Origin: Pseudorhodoferax sp. Leaf267
GTDB lineage: Bacteria > Pseudomonadota > Gammaproteobacteria > Burkholderiales > Burkholderiaceae_C
DNA length: 64,000 bases
Direction of reading: 5' to 3'
Assembly: GCF_001422405.1 (NCBI RefSeq)
Contig: NZ_LMMV01000003.1
Location: 62,001-126,000, forward strand
The position numbers and the translations under genes are program-made. Below, one piece after another: positions 1 to 12,428 of this stretch. The stretch's first letter is position 1, and the number at the start of each line of letters is the position of its first letter. Below the pieces are notes generated by a model. The model was not told the origin of the DNA. It made no database searches and saw only the letters and a list, made by a program, of their open reading frames with translations.

Positions 1-64
1 CGTGAAGTCCGACAACGAGAAGTGGGCCAAGCTGATCCGCGAGCGCAAGATACAGCCGGACTGA
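1..64 (+). CDS. C-terminal end of a probable TTT (Bug-type) solute receptor, 5' truncated by window
   Basis: Only the last 20 codons are present, ending in TGA at 62-64. The peptide ends SDNEKWAKLIRERKIQPD. An N-E-K-W-x-K-L-I-x-x-x-x-I pattern followed by a short polar tail is the usual end of periplasmic Bug receptors of tripartite tricarboxylate transporters, three more of which occur in the window. The assignment rests on this short tail alone, so the family call is tentative; that a coding frame ends here is more secure. Confidence 0.55.
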   Translation, partial: VKSDNEKWAKLIRERKIQPD

Positions 65-164
65 GCGCTCCACCCGCCGTTCGCGCGCCACGTGGGTCGC
101 GGGCGCCTCTTCGATCCGCCGACCGGCGGCCATGTTCTGCAACACCGTTGAAGGAACCAGGTCC

Positions 165-896
165 ATGAGCATCCGATCGACCATCAGGGCCGCATTGCGG
201 CAAACCGGCTTCGACATCGTGCGCTACGTGCCCGAGATGGACCGCCCGTTTCCTGTCCTGCCCATGCTCGTGCGCGAGCGGCTGGCGCGCAACCCGGACT
301 TCTTCTTCGTGCAGGTCGGGGCCAACGACGGCATCCTGGACGACCCGCTGCGCGAGCTCATCCATACCCACCACTTCCCCGGCCTGTTGATCGAGCCGTT
401 GCCGGACCTGTTCGAACAGCTCAAGCGCAACTACCAGGACGAGCCACAACTCGTGTTCGCGAACGTGGCCATCCTGGACCGCGAAGGATCGGTCCAGATC
501 CACCGCGTGCGCAGCGAGGCCGACGTGCCGGAGCACTGGCACGGCATTGCCAGCTTCAATCGCGCGAACCTGCTGTCGCAGGGGGTTCTGCCCGAGCACA
601 TCAAGGTGGAGTCGGTCATGGGCACCACGTTCGGCAGCCTGCTGGCCCAGCATGGCGTCGGCGCCATCGGCCTGCTGCAGGTCGACACCGAAGGCTACGA
701 CTACGAAGTCATCAAGGCGGCGCTGACGGCCGGCATCTTCCCCGAGATGATCAACTACGAGCATTGCTGGCTGGTGCCGCACGTGCGCCTGGCCTGCAAG
801 CAGTTGCTCCATCAGCACGGCTACCAATTCGTCGAGGTGGGCAAGGACACGGTGGCCGTGCGCGCTGCTTCAGAGAGCGCGCCCGTCGCGGCCTGA
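165..896 (+). CDS. FkbM-family SAM-dependent methyltransferase
   Basis: A 243-residue soluble protein with the FkbM methyltransferase fold. The SAM-binding loop reads VGANDG at residues 51-56 (family form V/D-GA-N-x-G), an IEP follows at about 76-78, and the second signature LLQVDTEGYDYEV spans about 170-182 (family form KIDVEGxE). FkbM enzymes methylate hydroxyl groups of polyketides, glycans or lipids; the substrate here cannot be told. I chose ATG 165 because AAGGA at 151-155 lies 9 bases upstream; an in-frame ATG at 132 has no such site. No glycan cluster surrounds it, so its pathway is unknown. Confidence 0.85.
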   Translation: MSIRSTIRAALRQTGFDIVRYVPEMDRPFPVLPMLVRERLARNPDFFFVQVGANDGILDDPLRELIHTHHFPGLLIEPLPDLFEQLKRNYQDEPQLVFANVAILDREGSVQIHRVRSEADVPEHWHGIASFNRANLLSQGVLPEHIKVESVMGTTFGSLLAQHGVGAIGLLQVDTEGYDYEVIKAALTAGIFPEMINYEHCWLVPHVRLACKQLLHQHGYQFVEVGKDTVAVRAASESAPVAA

Positions 897-1137
897 GACA
901 TGTGCGCGTGGCCCTTACATCTGCCTGTGGGACGCGTGGACCGTGCGCCAGCAGGGCACCCTGGTCTACCTGTTGGCGCTGGGCGTGTTCATCGCGGGCT
1001 GCGGCCGGCTGCTATCGATCGGCAAGGTTGGCCTGCCGGAGCCGCACGCGGTCTGGCTGGCCTACCTGATCCCGGAGCTGGTGGTGCCCATCGTGATGGC
1101 GATCGCGCACATGCGCACCACGTCCGGCGGGCATTGA
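895..1137 (+). pseudogene. DUF4345-like membrane protein, C-terminal remnant
   Basis: The frame that overlaps the end of the methyltransferase gene encodes a hydrophobic stretch (LVYLLALGVFIAGCGRLLSI) and then a second membrane segment with PELVVPIVMAIAHMR. The order 'hydrophobic helix, G-R-L-L-S, G-x-P, hydrophobic helix with E-L-V-x-P' is what the second half of DUF4345 membrane proteins looks like, but those proteins are about twice this length. The only internal start is GTG 943, giving 64 residues without a convincing ribosome site. I read it as a 5'-truncated remnant; an unusual short membrane protein is the alternative. Confidence 0.45.
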
Positions 1138-1138
1138 T

Positions 1139-2188
1139 TCAGGGCGAGCTGCCTGTCGGTGCCGGCAGGTGACGCGTGAAGAACGCCGCCACCTTGCGGT
1201 CCAGCTCCGGCAGCAGCTTGCGGTCGAAGCCAGGCCGGTCGTTCAGCAGATCGCCAACGGAGCCCGTCAATCCGGGTGGCAGTGGCGACAGCATGGCGCC
1301 GTGGCCTGCGGCCGGCAGGTTCGCCAGGTGCTCGCAGGATGTGCAGGCCTTTAATACGCGGCCACCGTGCCAGTGCGGTGGCAGCCAGCGGTCTTGTTGC
1401 GCGGTCACCAGCGCCAGGGGCACGCGCGGCGTCGCGAGCGAGGCCGGGTCGAAATCGGAGGCCAGCGGCACCATCGCCACCGCCGCGGCAATGCGCGGGT
1501 CGTGGTGCGTCTTCGGCTGATCGTCACGGAACTTCCAGCGCAACACGGTGCGCACGGCCCACTTTTTGAGGCCATCGGCCCAGCCCCCGGTCAGCCGCGT
1601 GAACAGGCCGGCGCAGCCGGGAAAGTCGTCTTCCAGATGCGCGTTGCAATGGCGCTGGAAGCGGGCCGGCGACCAGTTGCCGCCCGCCAGCGTCAAGGCC
1701 GTGTGCCCGCCGGCCGATCCGCCTCAGAGGCCGACCCGGTCCAGCGCCAGCAACGGGGCGAAGCGCGCGTCGCGGCCCAATGCGTCGATGGTGCGCGACA
1801 CCTCGGCCGGGCTCTGCGCCCAGCTGTCGGGGCCGACACCGCTGATGGCCGTGTGGTTGTCGCCGCGGTGCTGCGGCAGCGCGACCACGAAGCCGGCCTC
1901 GACCAGGCTCTGCGCCAGGTCATGGTGCACCCAGGGCGAGCCGCCCGAGCCGTGCGACAGCACGACCAGCCGACCGTTGCCGCGCGCCGGCGTGGCCTGC
2001 TGGGCCACCTGCAGCGCGAACGGGCCGCGCATGACGGTGCGGCTGGGCGATGCAGTCGGGTAATAGAGCGTGATGGGGCCGTCTTCGGCCGAGGCGTCGA
2101 TCTGCGCGAGGCCCATGGCGGCGTGGGCCGAAGCGGCGGCTGCCAGGGTCAGCGCGCACAGGGCCTTCAGGCGGTAGGAGGTCCACAT
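1139..2188 (-). pseudogene. Secreted alpha/beta hydrolase (dienelactone-hydrolase-like), interrupted by in-frame TGA
   Basis: The N-terminal part begins at ATG 2188 after AGGGG, with a signal peptide (about residues 1-24, ending HAAMGLA), and contains LVVLSHGSGGS, the oxyanion-loop motif of alpha/beta hydrolases. The frame meets TGA at 1724-1726 directly after DRVGL, then resumes in the same frame with GGSAGGHTALTLAGG. That is the nucleophile elbow (G-x-S-x-G), so the stop falls one residue before the elbow and removes the catalytic half. The remainder (to 1139) keeps a plausible acid (QQDRW) and histidine (AAGHGAM). One TGG-to-TGA or similar change explains it. It is the last member of the minus-strand operon with the KTSC gene and the Bug receptor. 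Confidence 0.8.
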
Positions 2189-2200
2189 GGTGTCGCCCCT

Positions 2201-2428
2201 TCAACGCGCCTTGCGCGCGTAGTTCTCGCGCACATGCTGGCTGATGTAGGTGCTGAGCCCGCGCCCGGCCAGCGCCAGCCGCTGCATCTCGGCCACCGCC
2301 AGCGCCCCCGGCGCGCTTGCGTCGTACACGTAGGTTTCGCCACCGCGAAAACGCACCGTGATCCGCCCCGGTGCGATGGCGTAGGCCACCACACCGGAAT
2401 CGCCGCCGAGGTTCGCGTAGCGCTTCAC
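2201..2428 (-). CDS. KTSC-domain-like small protein
   Basis: A 75-residue protein. Its start GTG (2428-2426) overlaps the TGA of the upstream receptor gene in a GTGA arrangement, which indicates translational coupling and fixes the start. The sequence carries ITVRFRGGETYVYD, the beta-hairpin pattern of KTSC domains (form: L.V.F..G..Y.Y), preceded by SGVVAYAI and followed by an amphipathic helix ending in ARKAR. KTSC domains occur alone or fused to lysyl-tRNA synthetase-like proteins; their molecular role is poorly known. The gene lies 12 bases before the broken hydrolase gene. Confidence 0.7.
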   Translation of the reverse strand: MKRYANLGGDSGVVAYAIAPGRITVRFRGGETYVYDASAPGALAVAEMQRLALAGRGLSTYISQHVRENYARKAR

Positions 2429-3396
2429 TCCACCGTCGCGCCCGAGGCCTTCACGATCATGCCCGCGTTGTCCCAGTCGGCGCGCAGCAGCTTGTTGAAA
2501 TCGTCCACGGGCATGGCCTTGGACTCCACGCCCAGGCGCGCCAGGCGCTCCTGCACCACGGGGTCGGCCAGCACCTTCTGCATGGCGGTGTTGATCTTGT
2601 CGATCTCGGCGCGCGGCAGCGCGGCCGGGGCCAGCAGGCCGAACCAGGAGTCGAAGCTCCAGCCCGGCAGGCCGCTCTCGGCGGCGGTGGGCAGGTCGGC
2701 GATGAAGCGCGAGCGTTCCTTGCCGGTGTAGGCGATGAACTTCACGCGCGGGTCGTCCTTGAACTGCATCACGCCGATGGTCGACGAGGTGACGGCCTGC
2801 ACGCGGCCGGCCAGCACTTCGTTGACCGCCTCGCCCGTGGACTTCATCGGGATGTGCTGCATCTGCAGGCCGGCCTTGGCGGCGAACGAGGCCATGCCCA
2901 GGTGCGTGGCGCTGCCATTGCCGGCCGATGCATAGTTGAACGCGCCGGGCTTGGCCTTCACGGCGTCGATGAACTGCCTGGTCGTGCCGGCGTTCAAGGA
3001 CGAGGCCGCCACCACCACGTAGCCCGAGTTGCCGATGTAGCTCACGCCCACGAAGTCCTTGAGCGGCGCGTAGTCGAGCTTCTTGTACAGGTGGCCGACG
3101 AAGTGGTGGCTGGCGGCGGCCAGTACCAGCGTGTTGCCGTCGGGTGCGGCCTTGGCCACCATGCCGGTGCCGACCGAGCCGCCAGCGCCGGCGCGGTTTT
3201 CCACGATCACGCTGGCGCCCAGGGCCTGGCCCAGCTCGCTGTTGAAGGCACGGGCCACGGTGTCCTGCACCGCGCCGGTGCCGAACGGCACGACGAGGCG
3301 GATCACGCGCTGGGCCTGGGCCGGCGTGGCCGCGGCCAGGCCGAGCAGGCTGGCGGCCAGCAACGGCAGCAGGCGTGGGAGGAAAGCACGGGTCAT
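2425..3396 (-). CDS. TTT-family (Bug) periplasmic solute-binding protein
   Basis: A 323-residue periplasmic receptor. The signal peptide spans about residues 1-29 (MTRAFLPRLLPLLAASLLGL then ATPAQAQ). Bug hallmarks follow: IRLVVPFGTGAVQDTVAR in the first lobe and ENRAGAGGSVGT at about 67-78. ATG 3396 is preferred over an earlier ATG because AGGAG lies just upstream. Bug receptors deliver carboxylates to TctAB-type permeases or act as sensors; no permease gene is near, as is common in Burkholderiales. It sits 39 bases after an M20 amidohydrolase gene, so the ligand may be an N-acyl amino acid or related acid (inference). Confidence 0.9.
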   Translation of the reverse strand: MTRAFLPRLLPLLAASLLGLAAATPAQAQRVIRLVVPFGTGAVQDTVARAFNSELGQALGASVIVENRAGAGGSVGTGMVAKAAPDGNTLVLAAASHHFVGHLYKKLDYAPLKDFVGVSYIGNSGYVVVAASSLNAGTTRQFIDAVKAKPGAFNYASAGNGSATHLGMASFAAKAGLQMQHIPMKSTGEAVNEVLAGRVQAVTSSTIGVMQFKDDPRVKFIAYTGKERSRFIADLPTAAESGLPGWSFDSWFGLLAPAALPRAEIDKINTAMQKVLADPVVQERLARLGVESKAMPVDDFNKLLRADWDNAGMIVKASGATVE

Positions 3397-3435
3397 GAAA
3401 AAAGCTCCTGTGTGAATGTCCGTCGAGGCCTGCAA

Positions 3436-4635
3436 CTAGCGTGCCGGGTCCAGCCAGCGCTGCACCAGCCGCACGAAGTAGCTGGCGCCCACCGGAATGA
3501 TGTCGTCGTTGAAGTCGTACGAGGTGTTGTGGATCACGCAGGGCCCGGGGCCGTGGCCGTCCAGCCGGTGGTCGCCGTCGCCGTTGCCCAGGAAGGCGTA
3601 GCAGCCCGGCCGCACCATCAGCATGTGGGCAAAGTCCTCGGCCGCCAGCACGCCGGGCAGCGCGTCGTCCACCATCGCGTCGCCCACGATCTCGCGCATC
3701 ACGCCGGCGGCGAACGCGGCCTCGGCCGCGTGGTTCACCACCGGCGGCGAGGCGCGGCGAAAGGCGATGTCCACCGTGCACTCGTGGGCCGTGGCGATGT
3801 GCGTGGCCAGGTGGCGCAGGCGGGCCTCGATCCTGTCCAGCGCATCGAGCGAGAAGGTGCGCACCGTGCCGCCGACCCAGGCGCTGTCGGGGATGACGTT
3901 GGGCGCGTCCGAGCCCTGGATCTGCGTCACGGCCAAGAGCGCGCGTTCGGTGCTGGCGATGGTGCGCGCCAAAAGGCTGCGCAGCGCCTGGGCAATCTCC
4001 AGCACCGCGCCCACCGGGTCCACACCGGTGTGCGGCATCGACGCATGCGTGCCGCGCCCGTGCACGGTGATGCGGTAGGTATTGCTCGACGCCATCAGTG
4101 CGCCCGGGTTCAGCGCGAAGCTGCCGACCCGGCCCACGTTCATGTTGTGCAGCGCGAATACCGCATCGCACGGGAAGCGCTCGAACAATCCCTCGTCGAT
4201 CATCTTCTTCGCGCCGGCCTTGCCCATCTCCTCGGCCGGCTGGAAGATGAAGTGCACCGTGCCCGCGAAGTCGGGCCGCTGCGCCAGGTGCCAGGCCGCG
4301 GCCAGCAGCATGGTGGTGTGGCCGTCGTGGCCGCAGGCGTGCATCTTGCCGGGCTGGGTGGAGCGGTGGGCGAACTGGTTGGCCTCGTGCAGCGGCAGCG
4401 CGTCCATGTCGGCGCGCAGGCCTATCGTGCGGGTGCCGGGCTGGTTGCCGCGCAGCACGCCCACCAGGCCCGTGCCCGCGATGCCGCGGTGCACGGCGAT
4501 GCCCCATTCGGCCAGCAGGCCAGCCACGGTGTCGGAAGTGCGCTGCTCCTCGAAGCCGAGCTCGGGGTGGGCATGGAGGTCGCGCCGGATCGCGCGAAAG
4601 CGGCTCGCGTCGGCGAAGCTGTCGATGAGGTGCAT
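3436..4635 (-). CDS. M20-family amidohydrolase (hippurate hydrolase/aminoacylase type)
   Basis: A 399-residue cytoplasmic metallopeptidase homologue of typical M20D length. It has RRDLHAHPELGFEE at 17-30, GLRADMDALPLHE at 73-84, the metal-binding CGHDGH at 101-106 and QPAEEMGKAG at 132-141, which supplies the catalytic glutamate. This family cleaves amide bonds in N-acyl amino acids such as hippurate or N-acetylated amino acids. It is the first gene of a minus-strand operon with a Bug receptor, a KTSC protein and a broken hydrolase. Substrate cannot be read from the sequence. Confidence 0.92.
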   Translation of the reverse strand: MHLIDSFADASRFRAIRRDLHAHPELGFEEQRTSDTVAGLLAEWGIAVHRGIAGTGLVGVLRGNQPGTRTIGLRADMDALPLHEANQFAHRSTQPGKMHACGHDGHTTMLLAAAWHLAQRPDFAGTVHFIFQPAEEMGKAGAKKMIDEGLFERFPCDAVFALHNMNVGRVGSFALNPGALMASSNTYRITVHGRGTHASMPHTGVDPVGAVLEIAQALRSLLARTIASTERALLAVTQIQGSDAPNVIPDSAWVGGTVRTFSLDALDRIEARLRHLATHIATAHECTVDIAFRRASPPVVNHAAEAAFAAGVMREIVGDAMVDDALPGVLAAEDFAHMLMVRPGCYAFLGNGDGDHRLDGHGPGPCVIHNTSYDFNDDIIPVGASYFVRLVQRWLDPAR

Positions 4636-4757
4636 GGCGTGGTGGTGGCGGTCGTGCGGCGCCGACCTTAGCAGAGGCCAGCCGCTAAGATGCGCCGCCT
4701 TGCGCCGGGCGGCTGCTTGGCACCGTCCCGATCATCTGTTCCAAGGAGACAGCGCCC

Positions 4758-5627
4758 ATGTCCAGCTCCACGACTTCTCCGTATGGCGGCCTGCCCGTCG
4801 GCGGCCCAGGCCCGCGCAAGCCGCTCACGCTGCCGCGCCTGGCCGAGATGCGCGCGCGCGGCGAGAAGATCGCCATGCTGACGGCCTACGACGCCACCTT
4901 CGCGGCCATGGCCGACGCCGCCGGTGTCGACTGCCTGCTGGTCGGCGATTCGCTGGGCATGGTCTGCCAGGGCCTGCCCAGCACCGTCGGCGTGAGCCTG
5001 GAGACCATGCGTTACCACACCGAGAGCGTGGCGCGCGGCCTGCAGCGCGTGCAGGGCGCGGCCTGGCTGATTGCCGACATGCCGTTCGGCAGCTACCAGG
5101 AATCGCGCGAGCAGGCGCTGCGCAGCGCCACCGTGCTCATGCAGGCCGGCGCGCAGATGGTCAAGCTCGAAGGCGGCGGCTGGACCACGGAGACCGTGCG
5201 CTTCCTGGTCGAGCGCGGCATTCCGGTATGCGCCCACCTGGGCCTCACGCCGCAGACCGTGCACGCGCTGGGCGGGTACCGTGTGCAGGGCAGGGGCGAG
5301 CAGGCCGCTGCGGTGCTGACCGAGCAGGCGCGGGCCCTGCAGGACGCGGGCGCGACGCTGCTGGTGCTGGAGATGGTGCCGGCCGCGCTGTCGGCCACGC
5401 TCACGCAGCAGCTGGCGCACTGCGCCACCATCGGCATCGGCGCGGGCCAGGGCACGGCCGGCCAGGTGCTGGTGCTGCACGACATGCTGGGCATGAACCT
5501 GGGAAAGATGGCGAAGTTCGTGCGCAACTTCATGCTGGATGCACCGGGGATCGCCGACGCGTTGGCGGCCTATGTGCGGGCGGTGAAGGACGGCAGCTTT
5601 CCCGACGACGCCGTGCACGCCTGGTGA
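4758..5627 (+). CDS. panB: 3-methyl-2-oxobutanoate hydroxymethyltransferase (ketopantoate hydroxymethyltransferase)
   Basis: A 289-residue enzyme that transfers a hydroxymethyl group from methylene-THF to 2-oxoisovalerate, the first committed step of pantothenate synthesis. Visible motifs: GDSLGM at 63-68 and ADMPFG at 106-111 (Mg/substrate ligands), KLEGG at 136-140, and VLEMVP at 203-208 with the catalytic glutamate. A strong AAGGAGA site precedes ATG 4758. The next gene, a methyltransferase, starts inside its stop codon. panC lies about 750 bp on, in opposite orientation, so the two pathway genes are neighbours but not co-transcribed. Confidence 0.97.
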   Translation: MSSSTTSPYGGLPVGGPGPRKPLTLPRLAEMRARGEKIAMLTAYDATFAAMADAAGVDCLLVGDSLGMVCQGLPSTVGVSLETMRYHTESVARGLQRVQGAAWLIADMPFGSYQESREQALRSATVLMQAGAQMVKLEGGGWTTETVRFLVERGIPVCAHLGLTPQTVHALGGYRVQGRGEQAAAVLTEQARALQDAGATLLVLEMVPAALSATLTQQLAHCATIGIGAGQGTAGQVLVLHDMLGMNLGKMAKFVRNFMLDAPGIADALAAYVRAVKDGSFPDDAVHAW

Positions 5628-6226
5628 GCGACGGCATGCAGGCCGATCCCTGGCTCGACCCCTGGCTGCAGATGGTCCGCCGCCATGCCGCCGGTGCGCC
5701 GGTGCTGGAGATCGGCTGCGGCACGGGCGCGGACACCGCGACCCTGGTGGCCGCCGGTCTGCAGGTTGTCGCGTTCGACCGGTCGGCCACGGCGGTGGCA
5801 GCGGCACGCCTGCGCGTGCCGGCCGCCACGGTCCTCGTGCGCGACCTGCGTGAGGACTTTCCGGCGGCGGTGCAGGGCACGGGCGTCGTCATCGCCAGCC
5901 TCAGCCTCCACTACTTCGCATGGGACGAGACCGTCCGCCTGTTCGACCAGGTGCGGCAGGCCCTGAAGCCCGGCGGGCTGTTCTTGTGCCGGCTGAACTC
6001 CACCGAGGACATCCACTTCGGCGCGCAAGGCCACCCCGAGATCGCGCCGAACTACTACCTGGTCGATGGCGTGCCCAAGCGCTTCTTCGACCGGGCCTGC
6101 GTCGAGGCACTGCTGGCATCGGGCTGGCAGCTGCAAGCCCTGGCGCACAAGCGCACCGGCAAGTATCTGCGGCCCAAGGCGCTGTGGGAGCTGGTGTGCA
6201 CCAAGGGCGACAGCCCCGGGTCGTAG
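5624..6226 (+). CDS. Class I SAM-dependent methyltransferase (methyltransf_11/25-like)
   Basis: A 200-residue protein. GTG 5624 overlaps the panB stop (GTGA), so it is probably translated by coupling; an ATG at 5636 is the alternative start. Motif I is [11 protein letters not shown] at about 27-37, an acidic FDRS follows at the end of strand 2, and [13 protein letters not shown] near residue 115 is the post-III region. The C-terminal half includes [13 protein letters not shown] and a DRACVEALL helix. The substrate is unknown. Joint transcription with panB is clear from the overlap, but no functional link to pantothenate is established. Confidence 0.88.
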   Translation: MSDGMQADPWLDPWLQMVRRHAAGAPVLEIGCGTGADTATLVAAGLQVVAFDRSATAVAAARLRVPAATVLVRDLREDFPAAVQGTGVVIASLSLHYFAWDETVRLFDQVRQALKPGGLFLCRLNSTEDIHFGAQGHPEIAPNYYLVDGVPKRFFDRACVEALLASGWQLQALAHKRTGKYLRPKALWELVCTKGDSPGS

Positions 6227-6376
6227 CGACCCGAGCACTGCGCCGGCCTGCTGGCCCGCTTGCCGGCCCACGTGCAGTACGCGCAGCGCGCCGATGCTGC
6301 CCTTGGTGCGGCCGGGCGAGGCGCGTGCGTGGCGGCGCCGGCGCGCTCCGTCTGTGCGGACGGCATGCGGTGGCCC

Positions 6377-10233
<3,857 letters not shown>

Positions 10234-10234
10234 A

Positions 10235-10256
10235 AAAACCCCGCCGAGGCGGGGTT
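10235..10256 (-). terminator. Rho-independent terminator of the PEP-CTERM gene
   Basis: A perfect inverted repeat AACCCCGC/GCGGGGTT (10237-10244 and 10249-10256) with a four-base loop. On the minus strand it is followed by six T residues, the classical layout, directly after the stop of the PEP-CTERM gene at 10278. On the plus strand it follows aceE with only a weak T run (TTCTT), so it may act in both directions. Confidence 0.85.
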
Positions 10257-10277
10257 CTTGACGAGGCGACTGAAAAA

Positions 10278-11186
10278 TCAGGCCTTGTTCTTTTGCTGGC
10301 GGCGACGGATGCCGGCCAAGCCCAGCAGGCCAACGCCCAGCAGAGCGATGGAAGCGGGCTCCGGCACTTCCGTAGCGCGCAGGCGGAACTGGAAGTTCGT
10401 GGTGTAGTCCTGGCTTTCCGGCGTCGTGAAGCCCACGCAGCCTGCGGCTACGCCAGCCAGCGCGCACTGGGCAGGCAGCAGCGTGCCGAAGCCGCTGGCG
10501 GTGAAGTCGAAGGTGTAGACGTAACCTTCGTAGAGGAAGCTCTGACCCAGCAGGCCGGACAGAACGAAGATGTCGCTGCAAACTGCGGCGTCAGTAGCGG
10601 CAGTCGGGCAGCCGGCCACGGTGTTCGGCGTTTCGACGAAGCTGATCTGGTAGTTCGTGTCAAACGAAGGAAGCGCACCGCCACCACCGGCAGGCGTGAG
10701 CGTCAGCGACGCGTCGATCACGGTCTTGCGCAGCGTCCAGCTGTCACGGCCGATGTTGTTGTTGTTGTAGTGGGTGTAAGCGTTGGCCGCTTCGAACGCG
10801 CCATTGGTCACCACATTGCCGGCCGTGTTGCCGACGGCAACAGAGGTCGTGCCGCCAGTTGCCGTTGCGGTCGTGACACCCAGGCCGCTGCGCGTACCAG
10901 CGCCGACGCTACCGGTGTCGCGGCCCCAGTCCAACTGGTACTGCGAAACTTTCCAGGTAGACGTGGACGCGGCGGTCGGGCCAGTCGTGCCGGACGGCAC
11001 GAATTGGGACACGCCATCACCTTGGGTGCCGGTGCCGGTGCCGCCGCCCGTGGAGGGGCCAGCGCCGAGTCGGAATTGGCTGGTAACCGTGTAGTCCCAG
11101 TTAGCGACTGGAGCAGCAGAAGCGGCGGTCACAGCGAATGCTGCGGCAGCTGCAAATGCCAGCTTGGAAATCTTGAAATGACGCAT
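10278..11186 (-). CDS. PEP-CTERM sorting-domain protein, THxN type (paralogue 1)
   Basis: A 302-residue exported protein. After MRHFKIS and a signal peptide of about 25 residues comes APVANWDYTVTSQF; a Gly/Thr-rich low-complexity stretch lies at about 40-55. The central YTHYNNNNIG carries the THxN signature. The C-terminus has VPEPASIALLGVGLLGLAG followed by IRRRQQKNK, which is the tripartite PEP-CTERM signal: motif, membrane helix, basic tail. Such proteins are sorted by exosortase to the cell surface or extracellular matrix. AAAGGAA precedes ATG 11186. A paralogue lies just upstream; no exosortase gene is in the window. Confidence 0.9.
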   Translation of the reverse strand: MRHFKISKLAFAAAAAFAVTAASAAPVANWDYTVTSQFRLGAGPSTGGGTGTGTQGDGVSQFVPSGTTGPTAASTSTWKVSQYQLDWGRDTGSVGAGTRSGLGVTTATATGGTTSVAVGNTAGNVVTNGAFEAANAYTHYNNNNIGRDSWTLRKTVIDASLTLTPAGGGGALPSFDTNYQISFVETPNTVAGCPTAATDAAVCSDIFVLSGLLGQSFLYEGYVYTFDFTASGFGTLLPAQCALAGVAAGCVGFTTPESQDYTTNFQFRLRATEVPEPASIALLGVGLLGLAGIRRRQQKNKA

Positions 11187-11251
11187 GGCAGTTCCTTTGT
11201 ATGCGGTCAATGAGAGAAAAGACGGCCCAACAGAGTTGGTTAGAAACAATG

Positions 11252-11267
11252 AGCAAGTCGCGTGCCT
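11252..11267 (-). promoter_or_regulatory. Sigma-54-type -24/-12 promoter of PEP-CTERM paralogue 1
   Basis: Read on the minus strand the element is AGGCACGCGACTTGCT, which matches the RpoN consensus TGGCACG-N4-TTGC-W except at the first base; GG and GC are separated by exactly 10 bases. It lies about 65 bp before the start codon at 11186. From published work on Zoogloea-like floc-forming bacteria, PEP-CTERM genes can belong to an RpoN/PrsR regulon, so the match is biologically plausible. Confidence 0.5.
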
Positions 11268-11411
11268 TCTTATAAATACTCAATAATTTCATCGACTTGT
11301 GCGCGTTGAGGCCGCTTGCCATGTGAGTGTTGTCAATTTTTTCGACGGGTCTCGAGCCTTGCTTGCAGAGCACCGCTTTCAGCGCTGATAGCACAAGTGC
11401 CTGGGCGAACG

Positions 11412-11438
11412 AAAGGGAAGCGTTAGTTGCTTCCCTTT
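11412..11438 (-). terminator. Hairpin downstream of PEP-CTERM paralogue 2
   Basis: A perfect 10-bp inverted repeat AAAGGGAAGC (11412-11421) and GCTTCCCTTT (11429-11438) with a 7-base loop, about 65 bases after the stop of the second PEP-CTERM gene. There is no long T run beyond the three T of the stem itself, so it is a weak intrinsic terminator or an RNA-stabilising hairpin. The rest of 11187-11501 holds no gene; it carries the promoter of paralogue 1. Confidence 0.5.
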
Positions 11439-11501
11439 GCATAGTGCTCCATCCCGAGCCCCGATCAGGGCGGCGTCAAGGCTTTTGCAAGCCTGGCCGC
11501 A

Positions 11502-12320
11502 TCAGGCCTTGTTGTGCTGCCGGCGTGCGCGAACGCCCGCGAGGCCCAGCAGGCCAGCGCCCAGCAAGGCGATGGAGGCGGGTTCTGGCACTTGGCCAGG
11601 AACCGTGATCTCGCGGCTGGTGATTTCCATGGCGAAGTTCGCCAGGTTGGCACGGCCCTCGATCGTCGTGAAGCCAATGCAGCCGGCACCCGCACCAGCG
11701 GCCGTGCATGCGGCGGAGCTCAGCTCTTCCAGCCGCGGTGCTGCATAGAACTGGAAGAAGTACTGGTAGCCATCCAGCGTGAAGCTGTTGTTCAGGGAGC
11801 CGACCAAAACCCAGATGTCGTTGCAGGGGTTGCCGGCGGGGCTCGCGGCGGCGCAGGGCGTGGTGTTGGGCGTCTCGGCGAACTTGATGGTGTACGACTC
11901 CGAGAAGGACGCGTAGGCGCCGGTGCTGCCTTGCCGGCGCAGCTGGATCGTCGAGACGATCTTGGCGCTGGTCAACGTGCCAAAGCTGCCGTCCAACGGG
12001 TTGTTGGTATGGGTATAGGTGTTGGCCAAAGAAGCAGCACCATCCGTGGTCAGCGTCCCCGAGCGCGGGCTGTTGGTAATGCCAATGCCGCTGCGCGAGC
12101 CGCCCAAGACTGCGGGACCTGACGGGCAGGCGCCCCAGGTGATGGCAGTGCCCGTGACTTGCTGGCAACCACCCGAGCCGTTGAAGCTGGTGTCGCCGCC
12201 GACAGTGGAGAAAGAACTGGTCACGATGTAGTCCCAGTTGGCGATGGGTGCTGCTGATGCGGCACTGGCGCCCGCGAAGGCAAAGGCGGCCAGGCTGGCC
12301 TTGAGAAGAGATTGGCGCAT
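11502..12320 (-). CDS. PEP-CTERM sorting-domain protein, THxN type (paralogue 2)
   Basis: A 272-residue exported protein built like its downstream neighbour. A signal peptide ends at ASAAPIANWDY (the neighbour has ASAAPVANWDY), YTHTNNPLDG carries the THxN signature, and the end is VPEPASIALLGAGLLGLAG plus RARRQHNK. Both share one architecture but diverge in the middle, so they are an old tandem duplication. The likely location is the cell surface or matrix after exosortase processing. The function of THxN proteins is unknown to me. It has its own upstream sigma-54-like element. Confidence 0.9.
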   Translation of the reverse strand: MRQSLLKASLAAFAFAGASAASAAPIANWDYIVTSSFSTVGGDTSFNGSGGCQQVTGTAITWGACPSGPAVLGGSRSGIGITNSPRSGTLTTDGAASLANTYTHTNNPLDGSFGTLTSAKIVSTIQLRRQGSTGAYASFSESYTIKFAETPNTTPCAAASPAGNPCNDIWVLVGSLNNSFTLDGYQYFFQFYAAPRLEELSSAACTAAGAGAGCIGFTTIEGRANLANFAMEITSREITVPGQVPEPASIALLGAGLLGLAGVRARRQHNKA

Positions 12321-12378
12321 GTTGTTGTCCTCTGTCGATGGATGACGGCAATGCGGAGGGTCCGCTGCCTTGCGCGCT

Positions 12379-12394
12379 GTGCAATTGGTTGCAC
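12379..12394. promoter_or_regulatory. Inverted repeat GTGCAA-N4-TTGCAC, possible operator
   Basis: Perfect 6-bp arms around TTGG, placed between the sigma-54-like element and the start codon at 12320, hence in the expected 5' leader or downstream of the transcription start. It could be an operator or an mRNA hairpin. No regulator is known for it. Confidence 0.3.
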
Positions 12395-12428
12395 TGCGCG
12401 GTCAAAAGTGATTGACGACACCAAATGC

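Noticed and set aside
1724-1726. TGA read as selenocysteine or by programmed readthrough in the hydrolase gene
   Set aside because: No stem-loop typical of a SECIS element was seen and selenocysteine is not known at this place in the family.
2371-4671. A 766-residue open frame on the plus strand opposite the Bug and M20 genes
   Set aside because: It is His/Arg/Gly-rich text antisense to two well-supported genes, caused by high GC content.
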